The position numbers and the translations under genes were made by a program. The notes below the pieces were generated by a model that searched no databases, was not told the origin of the DNA, and saw nothing but the letters and a program-made list of their open reading frames with translations. Positions 7,826 to 16,762 of a DNA stretch of 64,000 bases are shown piece after piece; the first letter of the stretch is position 1, and each line of letters starts with the position of its first letter. Source of the DNA: CAWDAQ01 sp963800325 (GTDB lineage Bacteria; Actinomycetota; Actinomycetes; Actinomycetales; Dermatophilaceae); the NCBI GenBank assembly GCA_963800325.1, contig CAWDAQ010000002.1, forward strand, positions 310,001-374,000. Reading direction: 5' to 3'.

Positions 7826-9067
7826 ATGCCGACCGACGACCTGCGCCACCGCGCCGTGGTGCTCGACTCCACCCACGTCCACACCGACCGCCGCGAGCAG
7901 TTCCTGCTGCCCGAGGGCGTGGTCTACCTCGACGGCAACTCCCTCGGGGCGCTGTCCCGGCAGGCCCGGGACGTCACCCACGACGTGCTCGAGCGGCAGT
8001 GGGGCGAGCAGCTGATCCGGGCGTGGAACGACTCCGGCTGGTGGTCCGCGCCCGAGCGGGTCGGGGACCGGGTCGGCGGGCTCGTCGGAGCCGGGCCCGG
8101 CGAGGTCGTCGTCACCGACTCGACGTCGGTGGACCTGTTCAAGGCACTCGTGGCCGCCTCGCGGCTGCGTCCCGGGCGCAGCACGGTGCTCACCGACCCC
8201 GACTCCTTCCCCACCGACCTCTACCTCACCCGGTCGGTCGCCGACCTGCTCGGCCTCACCGTCGAGCTCGCGACCCCGGGTGAGGCGGCCGACGCCGTCG
8301 CCGACCTCGGGGAGTCGCTGGCGGTGGCCTCCTACTCCCAGGTCGACTACCGCACGGGCGAGCTGTGGGACCTCGCCGCCCTCACCGCCGCCGCCCACGA
8401 CGTCGGCGCGCTCGCGTGCTGGGACCTGTGCCACTCCGCCGGGGCGCTGCCCGTGGGGCTCGAGGCCGGCCGGGCCGACCTCGCCGTCGGGTGCGGCTAC
8501 AAGTACCTCAGCGGCGGGCCGGGGGCGCCGGCGTTCCTCTACGTCGCCGCCCGGCACCAGGCCGCGTTCGACAACCCGCTGCCCGGCTGGCAGGGCCACG
8601 CGCGCCCGTTCGCGATGGTGCCCGGGTACGAGCCGGCCGCGGGGATCACGCGCGGGCGGACCGGCACCCCGCCGCTGCTGTCGCTGCTCGCGCTCGAGGG
8701 GGCGCTCGCCGCGTTCGACGGGCTCACGATCGACCAGGTCCGCGACCGCTCGCTGTCGCTGACCGGGTTCTTCCTCGAGTGCGTCGACGTCCTCGGCCTC
8801 GACGTCGGCGTCGTCACCCCGCGCGACCCGGGACGCCGGGGCTCACAGGTGTCGCTGCGCCACCCGGAGGCCTACGGCGTCGTCCAGGCCCTCATCGCGC
8901 GCGGCGTCATCGGCGACTTCCGGGAGCCCGACGTCGTGCGGCTCGGCTTCGCCCCGCTCTACCTCTCGCACGAGGACGTCCTCGACGCCGCCGGCCACCT
9001 CGCGCAGGTGCTCGCCCGCGGGGAGCACCGGCGGCCCGAGTTCGCCACCCGGGCCACCGTCACCTGA
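7826..9067 (+). CDS. kynU: Kynureninase
   Basis: 413 aa. Kynureninase is a PLP enzyme cleaving kynurenine to anthranilate and alanine in tryptophan breakdown. Family features are YLDGNSLGALS near the N-terminus, WWSAPERVGDRVG, WDLCHSAGALPV, and the PLP lysine in CGYKYLSGGPGAPAF; the C-terminus has the small-domain motif VVRLGFAPLYLS. I use the ATG at 7826 rather than an in-frame GTG at 7817, because a TACCGT -10-like box (7813-7818) overlaps that GTG and stands 7 bases before the ATG. The rest of the kynurenine pathway is absent from the window. Confidence 0.94.
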   Translation: MPTDDLRHRAVVLDSTHVHTDRREQFLLPEGVVYLDGNSLGALSRQARDVTHDVLERQWGEQLIRAWNDSGWWSAPERVGDRVGGLVGAGPGEVVVTDSTSVDLFKALVAASRLRPGRSTVLTDPDSFPTDLYLTRSVADLLGLTVELATPGEAADAVADLGESLAVASYSQVDYRTGELWDLAALTAAAHDVGALACWDLCHSAGALPVGLEAGRADLAVGCGYKYLSGGPGAPAFLYVAARHQAAFDNPLPGWQGHARPFAMVPGYEPAAGITRGRTGTPPLLSLLALEGALAAFDGLTIDQVRDRSLSLTGFFLECVDVLGLDVGVVTPRDPGRRGSQVSLRHPEAYGVVQALIARGVIGDFREPDVVRLGFAPLYLSHEDVLDAAGHLAQVLARGEHRRPEFATRATVT

Positions 9068-9071
9068 CGGA

Positions 9072-9986
9072 CTACCAGCCGCGCTCGGCGAGCCGGTGCG
9101 GCTGCGGGATGTCGTCGACGTTGAGCCCGACCATGGCCTCGCCGAGCCCGCGCGAGGCCTTGGCGAGGACGTCGGGGTCGTCGAAGAACGTCGTCGCCCG
9201 GACGATCGCCTCGGCCCGCTGCGCGGGGTTGCCGGACTTGAAGATGCCGGACCCGACGAACACGCCCTCGGCCCCGAGCTGCATCATCATCGCCGCGTCG
9301 GCCGGGGTCGCGATGCCGCCCGCGGTGAACAGGACGACGGGCAGCTTGCCGGCCTCGGCGACCTCCCGGACGAGCTCGTAGGGGGCCTGGAGCTCCTTGG
9401 CGGCGACGAACAGCTCGTCCTGGGGCAGGCTCTGCAGCCGTCGGATCTCGGCGCGGATCGCGCGCATGTGCGTCGTCGCGTTCGAGACGTCACCGGTGCC
9501 GGCCTCGCCCTTGGAGCGGATCATCGCGGCGCCCTCGGTGATCCGGCGCAGCGCCTCCCCGAGGTTGGTCGCGCCGCAGACGAAGGGGACGGTGAAGGCC
9601 CACTTGTCGATGTGGTTCGCGTAGTCGGCCGGGGTGAGCACCTCGGACTCGTCGACGTAGTCGACCCCGAGGCTCTGCAGCACCTGGGCCTCGACGAAGT
9701 GCCCGATCCTCGCCTTGGCCATGACCGGGATCGAGACGGCGTCGATGATCCCGTCGATCATGTCCGGGTCGGACATCCGCGACACCCCGCCCTGGGCGCG
9801 GATGTCGGCGGGGACCCGCTCGAGCGCCATGACGGCGACCGCCCCGGCGTCCTCGGCGATCTTCGCCTGCTCGGCCGTGACGACGTCCATGATGACGCCG
9901 CCCTTGAGCATCTCGGCCATGCCGCGCTTGACGCGGGCGGTGCCGGTGGCGTGGGGCTGCTCGGCGGGCGTGGGGGTGGTGGACAT
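9072..9986 (-). CDS. pdxS: Pyridoxal 5'-phosphate synthase lyase subunit PdxS
   Basis: 304 aa. PdxS builds PLP from ribose 5-phosphate, glyceraldehyde 3-phosphate and ammonia. Signature segments are KGGVIMDVVTAEQA, the lysine in VMAKARIGH, TGDVSNATTHMR, and the phosphate-binding TAGGIATPADA and GVFVGSGIFKS. Length is normal for the family. Its stop lies only 4 bp from the stop of kynU on the other strand. Start is an ATG with several codons before the conserved region beginning RVKRGMAEML. Confidence 0.97.
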   Translation of the reverse strand: MSTTPTPAEQPHATGTARVKRGMAEMLKGGVIMDVVTAEQAKIAEDAGAVAVMALERVPADIRAQGGVSRMSDPDMIDGIIDAVSIPVMAKARIGHFVEAQVLQSLGVDYVDESEVLTPADYANHIDKWAFTVPFVCGATNLGEALRRITEGAAMIRSKGEAGTGDVSNATTHMRAIRAEIRRLQSLPQDELFVAAKELQAPYELVREVAEAGKLPVVLFTAGGIATPADAAMMMQLGAEGVFVGSGIFKSGNPAQRAEAIVRATTFFDDPDVLAKASRGLGEAMVGLNVDDIPQPHRLAERGW

Positions 9987-10070
9987 GACGGGACCTGACC
10001 TCGGACGTGGTGGGGAGCGGGTGTTCGTCCCCAGTGTAGGTCCGCCGGGGCGCCGGACCCGACGGTGGCG

Positions 10071-10649
10071 TCAGGACCGCAGCGCCGGGGGCAGGTCGTC
10101 CTCGAACCGGACCTCGGGCGGCATGTCGGCGTGCCCGGCGAGCCGGAAGACCCGCACGACGAGCTTGCCCCGCACCCGGCGGACCTCGAGCACCGCGGCG
10201 TTGAGGAACCTCCGGGCCAGCTGCACCCGCACCCCGGCGCCCTCGACCCGCTCCAGCGCTCCCGCGGCGAGGCCGCCGTCGGTGCGCAGCCGCTCGACGA
10301 CGTCCTCGGTCAGGGCGAGCCGGAGCGCCTCGGTGAGCTCGCTCTCGACCTCCTCGCGGCCGGCGAAGTGCTGGCCCTCGAGCAGGTCCTCCCCGGCCCG
10401 CTCGTTGAAGCGTTCGAGCGACTCCGCCGCCGGGCCCGCGATGAGCAGCGCGCTCGCCGGGTCGATGCTCCCGGAGTTCGCGAGCTCGATCGCGGCCTCG
10501 GCGCGCCGGACGACGGCCGCGTCGAGCGCCGACAGGGCCCCCTCGACCTTGGCGTGGAGCCGGTCGAGCCGGGCGGCGCTGTAGGACAGGTACCACGCGG
10601 CACCGAGGACGACCGCGACGGCGAGGACGACCCAGGTGAGCACCTCCAT
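10071..10649 (-). CDS. Membrane-anchored protein of unknown function, end of the pimA operon
   Basis: 192 aa, not a named family I can assign. One N-terminal membrane helix (about 5-22, WVVLAVAVVLGAAWYLS) is followed by a charged, mostly helical domain resembling the first part of LemA-type proteins (residues 27-90) and a basic C-terminal part. In mycobacteria the gene after pimA also codes for a membrane protein with a Nudix domain; no Nudix box is visible here. The ATG overlaps the pimA stop in TGATG, so it is translationally coupled and probably helps the mannolipid pathway or the envelope. Confidence 0.75.
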   Translation of the reverse strand: MEVLTWVVLAVAVVLGAAWYLSYSAARLDRLHAKVEGALSALDAAVVRRAEAAIELANSGSIDPASALLIAGPAAESLERFNERAGEDLLEGQHFAGREEVESELTEALRLALTEDVVERLRTDGGLAAGALERVEGAGVRVQLARRFLNAAVLEVRRVRGKLVVRVFRLAGHADMPPEVRFEDDLPPALRS

Positions 10650-11839
10650 CACCGGCGATCCTCCTCCTCGGGACGTTGTCGCCAGCCGCTGACGATCCGG
10701 TCGACCTCCTCGGCGACCGGGCTGCCCGTGCGCTCGTAGGTCACCGTCTCGTAGACCGCGAGGATGTCCTGGACGACGACGGACCAGTCGAACACGCGCG
10801 CCCGGCGGCGGCCCGCGGCCTCGAGCCGCTCGCGGGCACCGGGGTCGCCGAGGAGCCGCTCGAGCTGGGCGGCGAGGTCGCGGTCGTCCTTGGTGACGAA
10901 CGTGGCCCCGGCGAGGCCGCCGTCGAGGACCCGCTCGAAGGCGGGCAGGTTGCTCGCGAGCACCGGCGCACCGGCGGCCATCGCCTCGACGAGGACGATC
11001 CCGAAGCTCTCCCCGCCGGTGTGCGGGGCCACGTACAGGTCGACGGAGGCGAGCAGGGCCGCCTTCTCGGCGTCGCTGACCGCCCCGAGGAACTCGCACG
11101 CACCCGCCGCCCGCCGGCTCATCCGCCCCCGGGCCGCGTCGGCGTCCCCCGGGCCGGCGACGAGGACCCGGGCCCCGGGGTGGGTGTCGAGCACCCGGTC
11201 CAGGGCCGCACCGAGCACCGGCAGTCCCTTGCGGGCCTCGTCGATCCGGCCGAGGAACCCCAGCGTCGGCCGGTCCGGGGTGCCCTGCCAGCGCGGCTCG
11301 GACCGGGCCCGGGCGAAGGCGTCGACGTCGACGCCGTTGGGGATGACGACCGCGTCCCCGCCGATGTGGCTCGTCACCGTCCGGCGGGCGTCCTCGGACA
11401 CCGCGATCCGGGCGCGGATCTTCTCCAGCGACGGCCGCAGCAGCGGGTAGGCCGCCTGCATCGCGCGGGAGCGGAGGTTGGAGGTGTGGAAGGTCGCGAC
11501 CACGGGCCGGGCCGCCGCCCACAGCGCGAGGATCGCGATGCTCGGGGTCACCGGCTCGTGGAGGTGGACGACGTCGAAGTCGCCCCGCTCCAGCCAGCGG
11601 CTGACGCGGGCCGCCGCGACGGGACCGAAGTTGAGCCGGGCCACCGACCCGTTGTACCGGACCGGGACCGCCCGGCCGCACGAGGTGACGTGGGGCGGCA
11701 GCGGGGTCCCCTCGTCGGCGGGGGCGAGGATCTCCGCGTGGTGGCCGTGCTCGTTGAGCCACGCGGCGAGGTCCCGGACGTGGAACTGGACCCCGCCGGG
11801 GACGTCGAAGGAGTACGGGCACACGAGACCGACCCTCAT
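10649..11839 (-). CDS. pimA: Phosphatidylinositol alpha-mannosyltransferase PimA
   Basis: 396 aa. PimA transfers the first mannose from GDP-mannose to phosphatidylinositol at the cytoplasmic face. The GT-B/GT4 fold is clear: N-terminal MRVGLVCPYSFDVPGGVQFHV, the VHLHEPVTPS segment, GRIDEARKGLPVL at the start of the donor domain, and the EX7E motif in GGESFGIVLVEAMAAGAPV. The ATG overlaps the stop of the acyltransferase gene (ATGA), which decides the start; the open frame further upstream is shadow. Its operon partners make and acylate the same lipid. Confidence 0.94.
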   Translation of the reverse strand: MRVGLVCPYSFDVPGGVQFHVRDLAAWLNEHGHHAEILAPADEGTPLPPHVTSCGRAVPVRYNGSVARLNFGPVAAARVSRWLERGDFDVVHLHEPVTPSIAILALWAAARPVVATFHTSNLRSRAMQAAYPLLRPSLEKIRARIAVSEDARRTVTSHIGGDAVVIPNGVDVDAFARARSEPRWQGTPDRPTLGFLGRIDEARKGLPVLGAALDRVLDTHPGARVLVAGPGDADAARGRMSRRAAGACEFLGAVSDAEKAALLASVDLYVAPHTGGESFGIVLVEAMAAGAPVLASNLPAFERVLDGGLAGATFVTKDDRDLAAQLERLLGDPGARERLEAAGRRRARVFDWSVVVQDILAVYETVTYERTGSPVAEEVDRIVSGWRQRPEEEDRR

Positions 11840-12798
11840 CGCCCGCCCCCTCGCGGGGCCGCCCGCGGCACCCCGCCGGCCACGGCCGCGGGCACGTCGT
11901 CGACGAACACCCGCTGGATCATGTGCCAGTCCTCCGTGTGCGCGGTGACCGCCTCGGAGAGCCGGTCGGCGCAGACCTGGGTCATCGCCCGGGCCCGCTC
12001 GGCCGCGCCCCCCTCCGCCGGTACCGGGACCTCCTCGTGGATCGTCACGACGGTGCGCCAGCGTCCCCGGGGCCGGGACTCGTACCGGATCGTCACCGGC
12101 AGCAGCGGCAGCCCGCTGCGCAGCGCGAGCGCCGCCGGCCCGGCGGCCATCCGTGCGGGGCGGCCGCACAGGTCGACGGTGACCCCGCGGGAGGTGAGGT
12201 CCCGGTCGGCGAGCAGCGGCATGACGACCGGCTCGTCGCCGGAGAGGTGCCGGGCGAGCTCGCCGAACGGGTCCCGGCCGCCGGTCAGCGGCAGGATCGT
12301 CAGTCCGAGCCGCTCGCGGAACTCGACGAACTCGGTGAACAGCTCCTCGGGGCGCAGCCGCTCGGCGACGGTGACGACCGGACCGAGGTGGCGCCGGCCC
12401 CACGCCCCCGCGAGGTCCCAGTTGCCCATGTGTCCGAGGAAGCAGACCACCGAGCGACCGGCGGCGAGGTGGTCGCGCAGCGGCCCGCCGCCGACGAGCC
12501 GCACCGAGGCGTCGACCTCCGCGGTCGACATCGCCGGCAGGCGGAACGCCTCGCAGAAGTAGCGCAGGTAGGAGCGCATCCCGGCGCGGACGAGCTCGTC
12601 GAGCGCGACGTCGTCGAGCTCGGGCCGGACCCGGGCGTAGTTGCCGCGCAGCCGCTGGACGTCCCGGCCGCCCCGGGCGACCACCCGGTCCGCGGCGAGG
12701 TCGAACACGCGGTAGGCCACGCGGGCCGGGAGCCGGCGCACGACCGCCCACCCGGCCCGGAACCCCGTGAGGGCCAGGGCGTCGGCCAGCCTGCTCAC
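11836..12798 (-). CDS. PatA-like phosphatidylinositol mannoside acyltransferase
   Basis: 320 aa. Member of the HtrB/LpxL lysophospholipid acyltransferase family. The catalytic HX4D motif is CFLGHMGNWDLAG, and LLADRDLTSRGV contains the second conserved block. By position (pgsA-this-pimA) it corresponds to mycobacterial PatA (Rv2611c), which palmitoylates the mannose of PIM. The GTG start overlaps the pgsA stop. Acyl specificity cannot be read from the sequence. Confidence 0.88.
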   Translation of the reverse strand: MSRLADALALTGFRAGWAVVRRLPARVAYRVFDLAADRVVARGGRDVQRLRGNYARVRPELDDVALDELVRAGMRSYLRYFCEAFRLPAMSTAEVDASVRLVGGGPLRDHLAAGRSVVCFLGHMGNWDLAGAWGRRHLGPVVTVAERLRPEELFTEFVEFRERLGLTILPLTGGRDPFGELARHLSGDEPVVMPLLADRDLTSRGVTVDLCGRPARMAAGPAALALRSGLPLLPVTIRYESRPRGRWRTVVTIHEEVPVPAEGGAAERARAMTQVCADRLSEAVTAHTEDWHMIQRVFVDDVPAAVAGGVPRAAPRGGGR

Positions 12799-13409
12799 GC
12801 GACCTCGGCGAGCGCCTGCCGCCGGACGGTGAGCATCCGCTGCAGCACGGTGACGAGGCTGGCGAGGGCGAGCAGGACGAGGACCACGGTGAGCACGACC
12901 TCGGGCAGGCCGAGGCCGACCAGCCCGGTGGTGGCCAGGACGACGACGAGCCGGTCGGCCCGCTCGGCGATGCCGACGTTCGCGGTCATCCCGAGGCCCT
13001 CCGCGCGGGCCTTGGCGTAGGAGACGACGCTGCCGAGGATGAGGCAGGCGAGGGCGAGCGCGGCCATGAGCGAGTTCGCGCCGGCCCCGGCGTACCAGAG
13101 GACGAGACCGCCGAAGATCGCGGCGTCCCCGATCCGGTCCAGGGTGGAGTCGAGGTAGGCCCCCCACCGGCTCGACCGGTCCGACATCCGCGCCATCGTC
13201 CCGTCGATCATGTCGGAGAAGACGAAGCAGGTGATGACGACGGTCCCCCAGAAGAACTGCTCGCGGGGGTAGAACGCCAGTGCCCCGGTGCAGACCCCGA
13301 CCGTGCCGATGATCGTGACGACGTCGGGACTGACCCCGAGCCGCAGCAGCAGCCGGGCCACCGGGGTGAACACCTTGGTGAAGAAGGCGCGGGCGTATCG
13401 GTTGAGCAT
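12795..13409 (-). CDS. pgsA: CDP-alcohol phosphatidyltransferase, phosphatidylinositol phosphate synthase type
   Basis: 204 aa with about six membrane helices. The CDP-alcohol motif D-x2-D-G-x2-A-R-x8-G-x3-D-x3-D is complete in DMIDGTMARMSDRSSRWGAY and the following LDSTLD. In mycobacteria the orthologous gene in this order makes phosphatidylinositol phosphate from CDP-diacylglycerol, supplying the acceptor for PimA. Position between a HIT gene and the PIM acyltransferase supports the PI-phosphate rather than PG-phosphate assignment. Confidence 0.9.
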   Translation of the reverse strand: MLNRYARAFFTKVFTPVARLLLRLGVSPDVVTIIGTVGVCTGALAFYPREQFFWGTVVITCFVFSDMIDGTMARMSDRSSRWGAYLDSTLDRIGDAAIFGGLVLWYAGAGANSLMAALALACLILGSVVSYAKARAEGLGMTANVGIAERADRLVVVLATTGLVGLGLPEVVLTVVLVLLALASLVTVLQRMLTVRRQALAEVA

Positions 13410-13458
13410 GGTGGAGCCAGACTAGCCAGCCCCCGGCGCGTCGCCGGGAGGCGTGCCG

Positions 13459-14208
13459 TCAGCCGCTGCCCTCCTCACCCGAAGGGGACGTCCGGGACCC
13501 CGTCCTGGCCTGTGTCGCGGACTGTGTCTCGGACTGTGTCTCGGACTGCGTCGTGGCGTGCGTCGCGGGCCGTCCCGTGGGGGCCGTGGGCCAGGCGGCG
13601 ACGAGGTCGCGGCGGACGTCCTCGAGCAGCATCGGCAGCGCCTTGGTCTGCCCGACGATGGGCAGGAAGTTCGCGTCCCCGCCCCACCGGGGCACGACGT
13701 GCTGGTGGAGGTGGGCGGCGACACCGGCCCCGGCGACGTCGCCCTGGTTCATCCCGATGTTGAACCCGTGCGGGGCGGAGGAGTCCTGCAGGGCCCGGAT
13801 GCTCGCCTTCGTCAGGGCGGTGTACTCGGCCGTCTCCTCGTCGGTGAGGTCGAGGTAGTAGGACACGTGCCGGTAGGGGCAGACGAGGACGTGGCCGGGG
13901 TTGTACGGGAACAGGTTCATCACGACGTAGCACGTCCGGCCCCGCTGGACCACGAGGCCGGTCTCGTCGTCCTTGTCCGGCGCCGCGCAGAACGGGCACC
14001 CGTCCCCGGCCTCGCTGCTGGGGCGCGCACCCTTGACGTAGGCCATCCGGTGCGGGGTCCAGAGCCGCTCGAAGCCGTCGCTGATCCCGGCGAACTCGCC
14101 CGCGGCCTCCGTCACGGGGTCGGTCACGGGCTGGGTCACGGGCTCGGTCAGGGGTTCTGCCACGGGCTGCGTCGCGGGCTCGGGAGGGGGCTGGTGCTCC
14201 TCGGGCAT
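13459..14208 (-). CDS. HIT-family nucleotide hydrolase with repeat-rich ends
   Basis: 249 aa. HIT proteins hydrolyse or phosphorylyse dinucleoside polyphosphates such as Ap4A. The active-site motif HLHQHVVPRW is present, with a Cys pair in GDGCPFCAAP near residue 72 and NLFPYNPGHVLVCPYRHV before it. The core matches the mycobacterial HIT protein beside pgsA (Rv2613c). Both ends are unusual: residues ~10-33 are four-residue Pro/Val/Thr repeats and the C-terminus has Thr-Gln-Ser-Glu repeats, each coded by 12-bp tandem arrays. Confidence 0.9.
   Translation of the reverse strand: MPEEHQPPPEPATQPVAEPLTEPVTQPVTDPVTEAAGEFAGISDGFERLWTPHRMAYVKGARPSSEAGDGCPFCAAPDKDDETGLVVQRGRTCYVVMNLFPYNPGHVLVCPYRHVSYYLDLTDEETAEYTALTKASIRALQDSSAPHGFNIGMNQGDVAGAGVAAHLHQHVVPRWGGDANFLPIVGQTKALPMLLEDVRRDLVAAWPTAPTGRPATHATTQSETQSETQSATQARTGSRTSPSGEEGSG
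13507..13554. repeat. 12-bp tandem array, 3' end of the HIT gene
   Basis: Four units close to GGACTGTGTCTC; two are identical and the outer ones have one to three changes. On the coding (minus) strand they give Thr-Gln-Ser-Glu units in the C-terminal tail. In frame, so copy change would alter only tail length. Confidence 0.85.
14111..14182. repeat. 12-bp tandem array, 5' end of the HIT gene
   Basis: Six units close to GTCACGGGCTCG. They encode the Thr-(Asp/Glu/Gln)-Pro-Val repeats near the N-terminus of the HIT protein. Unit length is the same as the array at the other end of this gene, but the sequence differs, so the two arose independently. Confidence 0.85.
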
Positions 14209-14266
14209 GCCGCCGATCCTACGCAGCGGCCCGGTCCCGACCACCGGGCGGTCGTCTCCGGGCGGG

Positions 14267-14755
14267 TCAGGCGTCGAGGGTGAGGGCCATGGCCCTCGGG
14301 GCGTCGGCGAACCCGACCCGGGCGAACAGGTCCCGGGCGGCGGGGACCGCCGTGAGCTCCACCCGTGCCAGCCGCTCCCGACGGGCCCAGCCGACGACCC
14401 CCCGGACCAGCCGCTCCCCCACGCCCTCGCCGCGCCGGTCGGCGCTGACGAACACGAGGTCGAGGTGCAGCCACGCCCGCGCGGGCCGGTCGAGCCCCGG
14501 CAGCCCGGGCACGAGGTCACCGTGGGCGAGGCCCACCGGGCGGCCGTCGGGCTGGACCGCGACCCAGGTGCGGCGCCGCTCCCGCCCCCGCCGCCAGGCG
14601 TCCGCGAGCTCGTCGAGGTAGCCCGCCCGCGGCGGAGCGCCGAGCTCGCGCTCGTGCTGCAGGTGCAGCGCGGCGACGCCGAGCGCGTCGGCGTCCTCGG
14701 CGAGGCGCACCCGGACCGGGGGTGGACCGGACGGGCGGGAGGACCGGGCGGGCAC
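14267..14755 (-). CDS. GNAT-family N-acetyltransferase
   Basis: 162 aa. The acetyl-CoA-binding motif A is visible as LDLVFVSADRRGEGVGERLVRGV (key R/Q-x-x-G-x-G/A as RRGEGVG, about residues 106-112), and the C-terminal ARDLFARVGF is typical of the fold. Substrate unknown. It sits 6 bp after thrS and 58 bp before the HIT gene on the same strand, so it is likely in the thrS-pimA transcript. The GTG start at 14755 is the only plausible one. Confidence 0.88.
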   Translation of the reverse strand: MPARSSRPSGPPPVRVRLAEDADALGVAALHLQHERELGAPPRAGYLDELADAWRRGRERRRTWVAVQPDGRPVGLAHGDLVPGLPGLDRPARAWLHLDLVFVSADRRGEGVGERLVRGVVGWARRERLARVELTAVPAARDLFARVGFADAPRAMALTLDA

Positions 14756-14761
14756 GGCGCG

Positions 14762-16762
14762 TCACACCTGCAGGTGCCGCTCGATCGCGTCCACGACCTC
14801 CTCGACGGCCTCCTCGACCGGGACCCCGTTCTTCTGCTCCCCGCCCCGGTACCGGAACGACACCGCCCCGGCCGAGCGGTCGTCCTCACCGGCGATGAGC
14901 ACGAACGGCACCTTCGCCTTGCTCGCGTTGCGGATCTTCTTCGGGAACCGGTCGTCGCTGGTGTCGAGCTCGACGCGGACGCCGCGGCGGCGCAGCCGCT
15001 CCGCGACGTCCTCGAGGTAGCCGACGTACTCGTCCGCGACCGGGACCCCGAGGACCTGCACCGGCGCGAGCCACGGCGGGAACGCGCCGGCGTAGTGCTC
15101 GACGAGGACCCCGAGGAAGCGCTCGATGGACCCGAACTTCGCCGAGTGGATCATCACCGGGCGGCGCCGGGCCCCGTCGGCGTCCTGGTACTCGAGTCCG
15201 AACCGCTCGGGCTGGTTGAAGTCGTACTGGATGGTCGACATCTGCCAGCTCCGCCCGATGGCGTCCCGGGCCTGCACCGAGATCTTCGGGCCGTAGTAGG
15301 CGGCGCCCCCGGGGTCCGGGACGAGCTCGAGGCCGCTGCCGGTCGCGACCCGCTCGAGGATCGCGGTCGCCTCGGCCCAGTCCTCGTCGGAGCCGATGAA
15401 CTTCTCCGAGGTGTCGTCGCGGGTCGACAGCTCGAGGTAGAAGTCCTCGAGGCCGTAGTCGCGCAGCAGACCGAGGATGAACTCGAGCAGCTTGGCGATC
15501 TCCCCCGGCGCCTGCTCCGGGGTGCAGTAGGTGTGCGAGTCGTCCATGGTGAGCCCGCGCACGCGGGTCAGGCCGTGGACGACGCCGGACTTCTCGAAGC
15601 GGTACACCGACCCGAACTCGAACAGCCGCAGCGGCAGGTCCCGGTAGGACCGGCCGCGGGAGCGGTAGATGAGGTTGTGCATCGGGCAGTTCATGGCCTT
15701 GAGGTAGTAGTTCGCGCCCTCCATCTCCATGGGCGGGAACATCGTCTCGGCGTAGTAGGGCAGGTGCCCGCTGGTCTCGAACAGCGCCTGCTTGGTGATG
15801 TGCGGGGTGTTGACGAACTCGAAGCCCTCGGCGATGTGACGGGCGCGGGCGTAGTCCTCCATCTCCCGGCGGATGATCCCGCCCTTGGGGTGGAAGACCG
15901 GGAGCCCGGAGCCGAGCTCGTCGGGGAAGGAGTACAGGTCGAGCTCGGCGCCGAGACGGCGGTGGTCGCGGCGCTCGGCCTCGGCGAGCCGCTCCAGGTA
16001 GGCCTTGAGGTCGTCCTTGGTCGGCCAGGCCGTCCCGTAGACCCGCTGCAGCTGCGGGTTGGCCTCCGAGCCGCGCCAGTACGCGGCGGCGCTGCGCATG
16101 AGCCGGAACGCGTTGCCGAGGACCTTGGTCGTCGGCACGTGCGGGCCGCGGCAGAGGTCGCCCCAGGCCCGCTCGCCGTCGCGGCGGACGTTGTCGTACA
16201 CCGTGAGACGGCCGCCGCCGACCTCGACCGCGGCGCCCTCGACGTCGCCGAGGGCGGCGCCCCCGCCGTCTGCACCGTCGGATCCGCCCTTGAGCCCGAT
16301 GAGCTCGAGCTTGTACGGCTCGTCCGAGAGCTCCTCCCGGGCCTCGGCGTCGGTGACCTCGCGCCGGACGAAGCGCTGGCCCTCGTTGACGATCCGCTGC
16401 ATCACCTTCTCGAGCGCCTTGAGGTCCTCGGGGGTGAAGGGCTCGGCGACGTCGAAGTCGTAGTAGAACCCGTCGCGGACCGGCGGGCCGATGCCGAGCC
16501 TCGCGTCCGGGTGGAGCTCCTGGACCGCCTGCGCGAGGACGTGGGCGGCGGAGTGGCGCAGCACCGCGAGGCCGTCCTCGTCGTGGACGGTGACGGGCTC
16601 GACGGTGTCGCCGTCGGCGACGACGTGGCTCAGGTCGCGCAGCTCGCCGCCGACGCGGGCGACGACGACCGCCGGGTCGGCCTCGAACAGCTCCGCGGCC
16701 GTCGTCCCGTCCGGCACCGATCGCTCGCTCCCGGCGACGTGGACGGTGATCTCGGCAGACAC
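14762..16762 (-). CDS. thrS: Threonyl-tRNA synthetase
   Basis: 666 aa, class II synthetase. Domains in order: N-terminal TGS domain (residues 1-65), editing domain with the zinc-type HSAAHVLAQAV motif (around 72) and the RGPHVPTT motif, then the catalytic core with MNCPMHNLIYRSRGRSYRDL (motif 1-2 area, zinc-binding Cys) and LTMDDSHTYC, and the anticodon domain ending VDAIERHLQV. An acidic/Gly-rich loop (GLKGGSDGADGGG) is inserted in the editing domain. A TAGCAT -10-like sequence lies about 65 bases upstream. Confidence 0.96.
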   Translation of the reverse strand: MSAEITVHVAGSERSVPDGTTAAELFEADPAVVVARVGGELRDLSHVVADGDTVEPVTVHDEDGLAVLRHSAAHVLAQAVQELHPDARLGIGPPVRDGFYYDFDVAEPFTPEDLKALEKVMQRIVNEGQRFVRREVTDAEAREELSDEPYKLELIGLKGGSDGADGGGAALGDVEGAAVEVGGGRLTVYDNVRRDGERAWGDLCRGPHVPTTKVLGNAFRLMRSAAAYWRGSEANPQLQRVYGTAWPTKDDLKAYLERLAEAERRDHRRLGAELDLYSFPDELGSGLPVFHPKGGIIRREMEDYARARHIAEGFEFVNTPHITKQALFETSGHLPYYAETMFPPMEMEGANYYLKAMNCPMHNLIYRSRGRSYRDLPLRLFEFGSVYRFEKSGVVHGLTRVRGLTMDDSHTYCTPEQAPGEIAKLLEFILGLLRDYGLEDFYLELSTRDDTSEKFIGSDEDWAEATAILERVATGSGLELVPDPGGAAYYGPKISVQARDAIGRSWQMSTIQYDFNQPERFGLEYQDADGARRRPVMIHSAKFGSIERFLGVLVEHYAGAFPPWLAPVQVLGVPVADEYVGYLEDVAERLRRRGVRVELDTSDDRFPKKIRNASKAKVPFVLIAGEDDRSAGAVSFRYRGGEQKNGVPVEEAVEEVVDAIERHLQV

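Noticed and set aside
10071..14889. Very long open frames over several genes (for example 583, 700 and 476 codons) in the pimA region.
   Set aside because: They are real genes plus upstream shadow in the same frame. The stop-start overlaps (ATGA, GTGA, TGATG) and conserved N-termini place the true starts well inside them.
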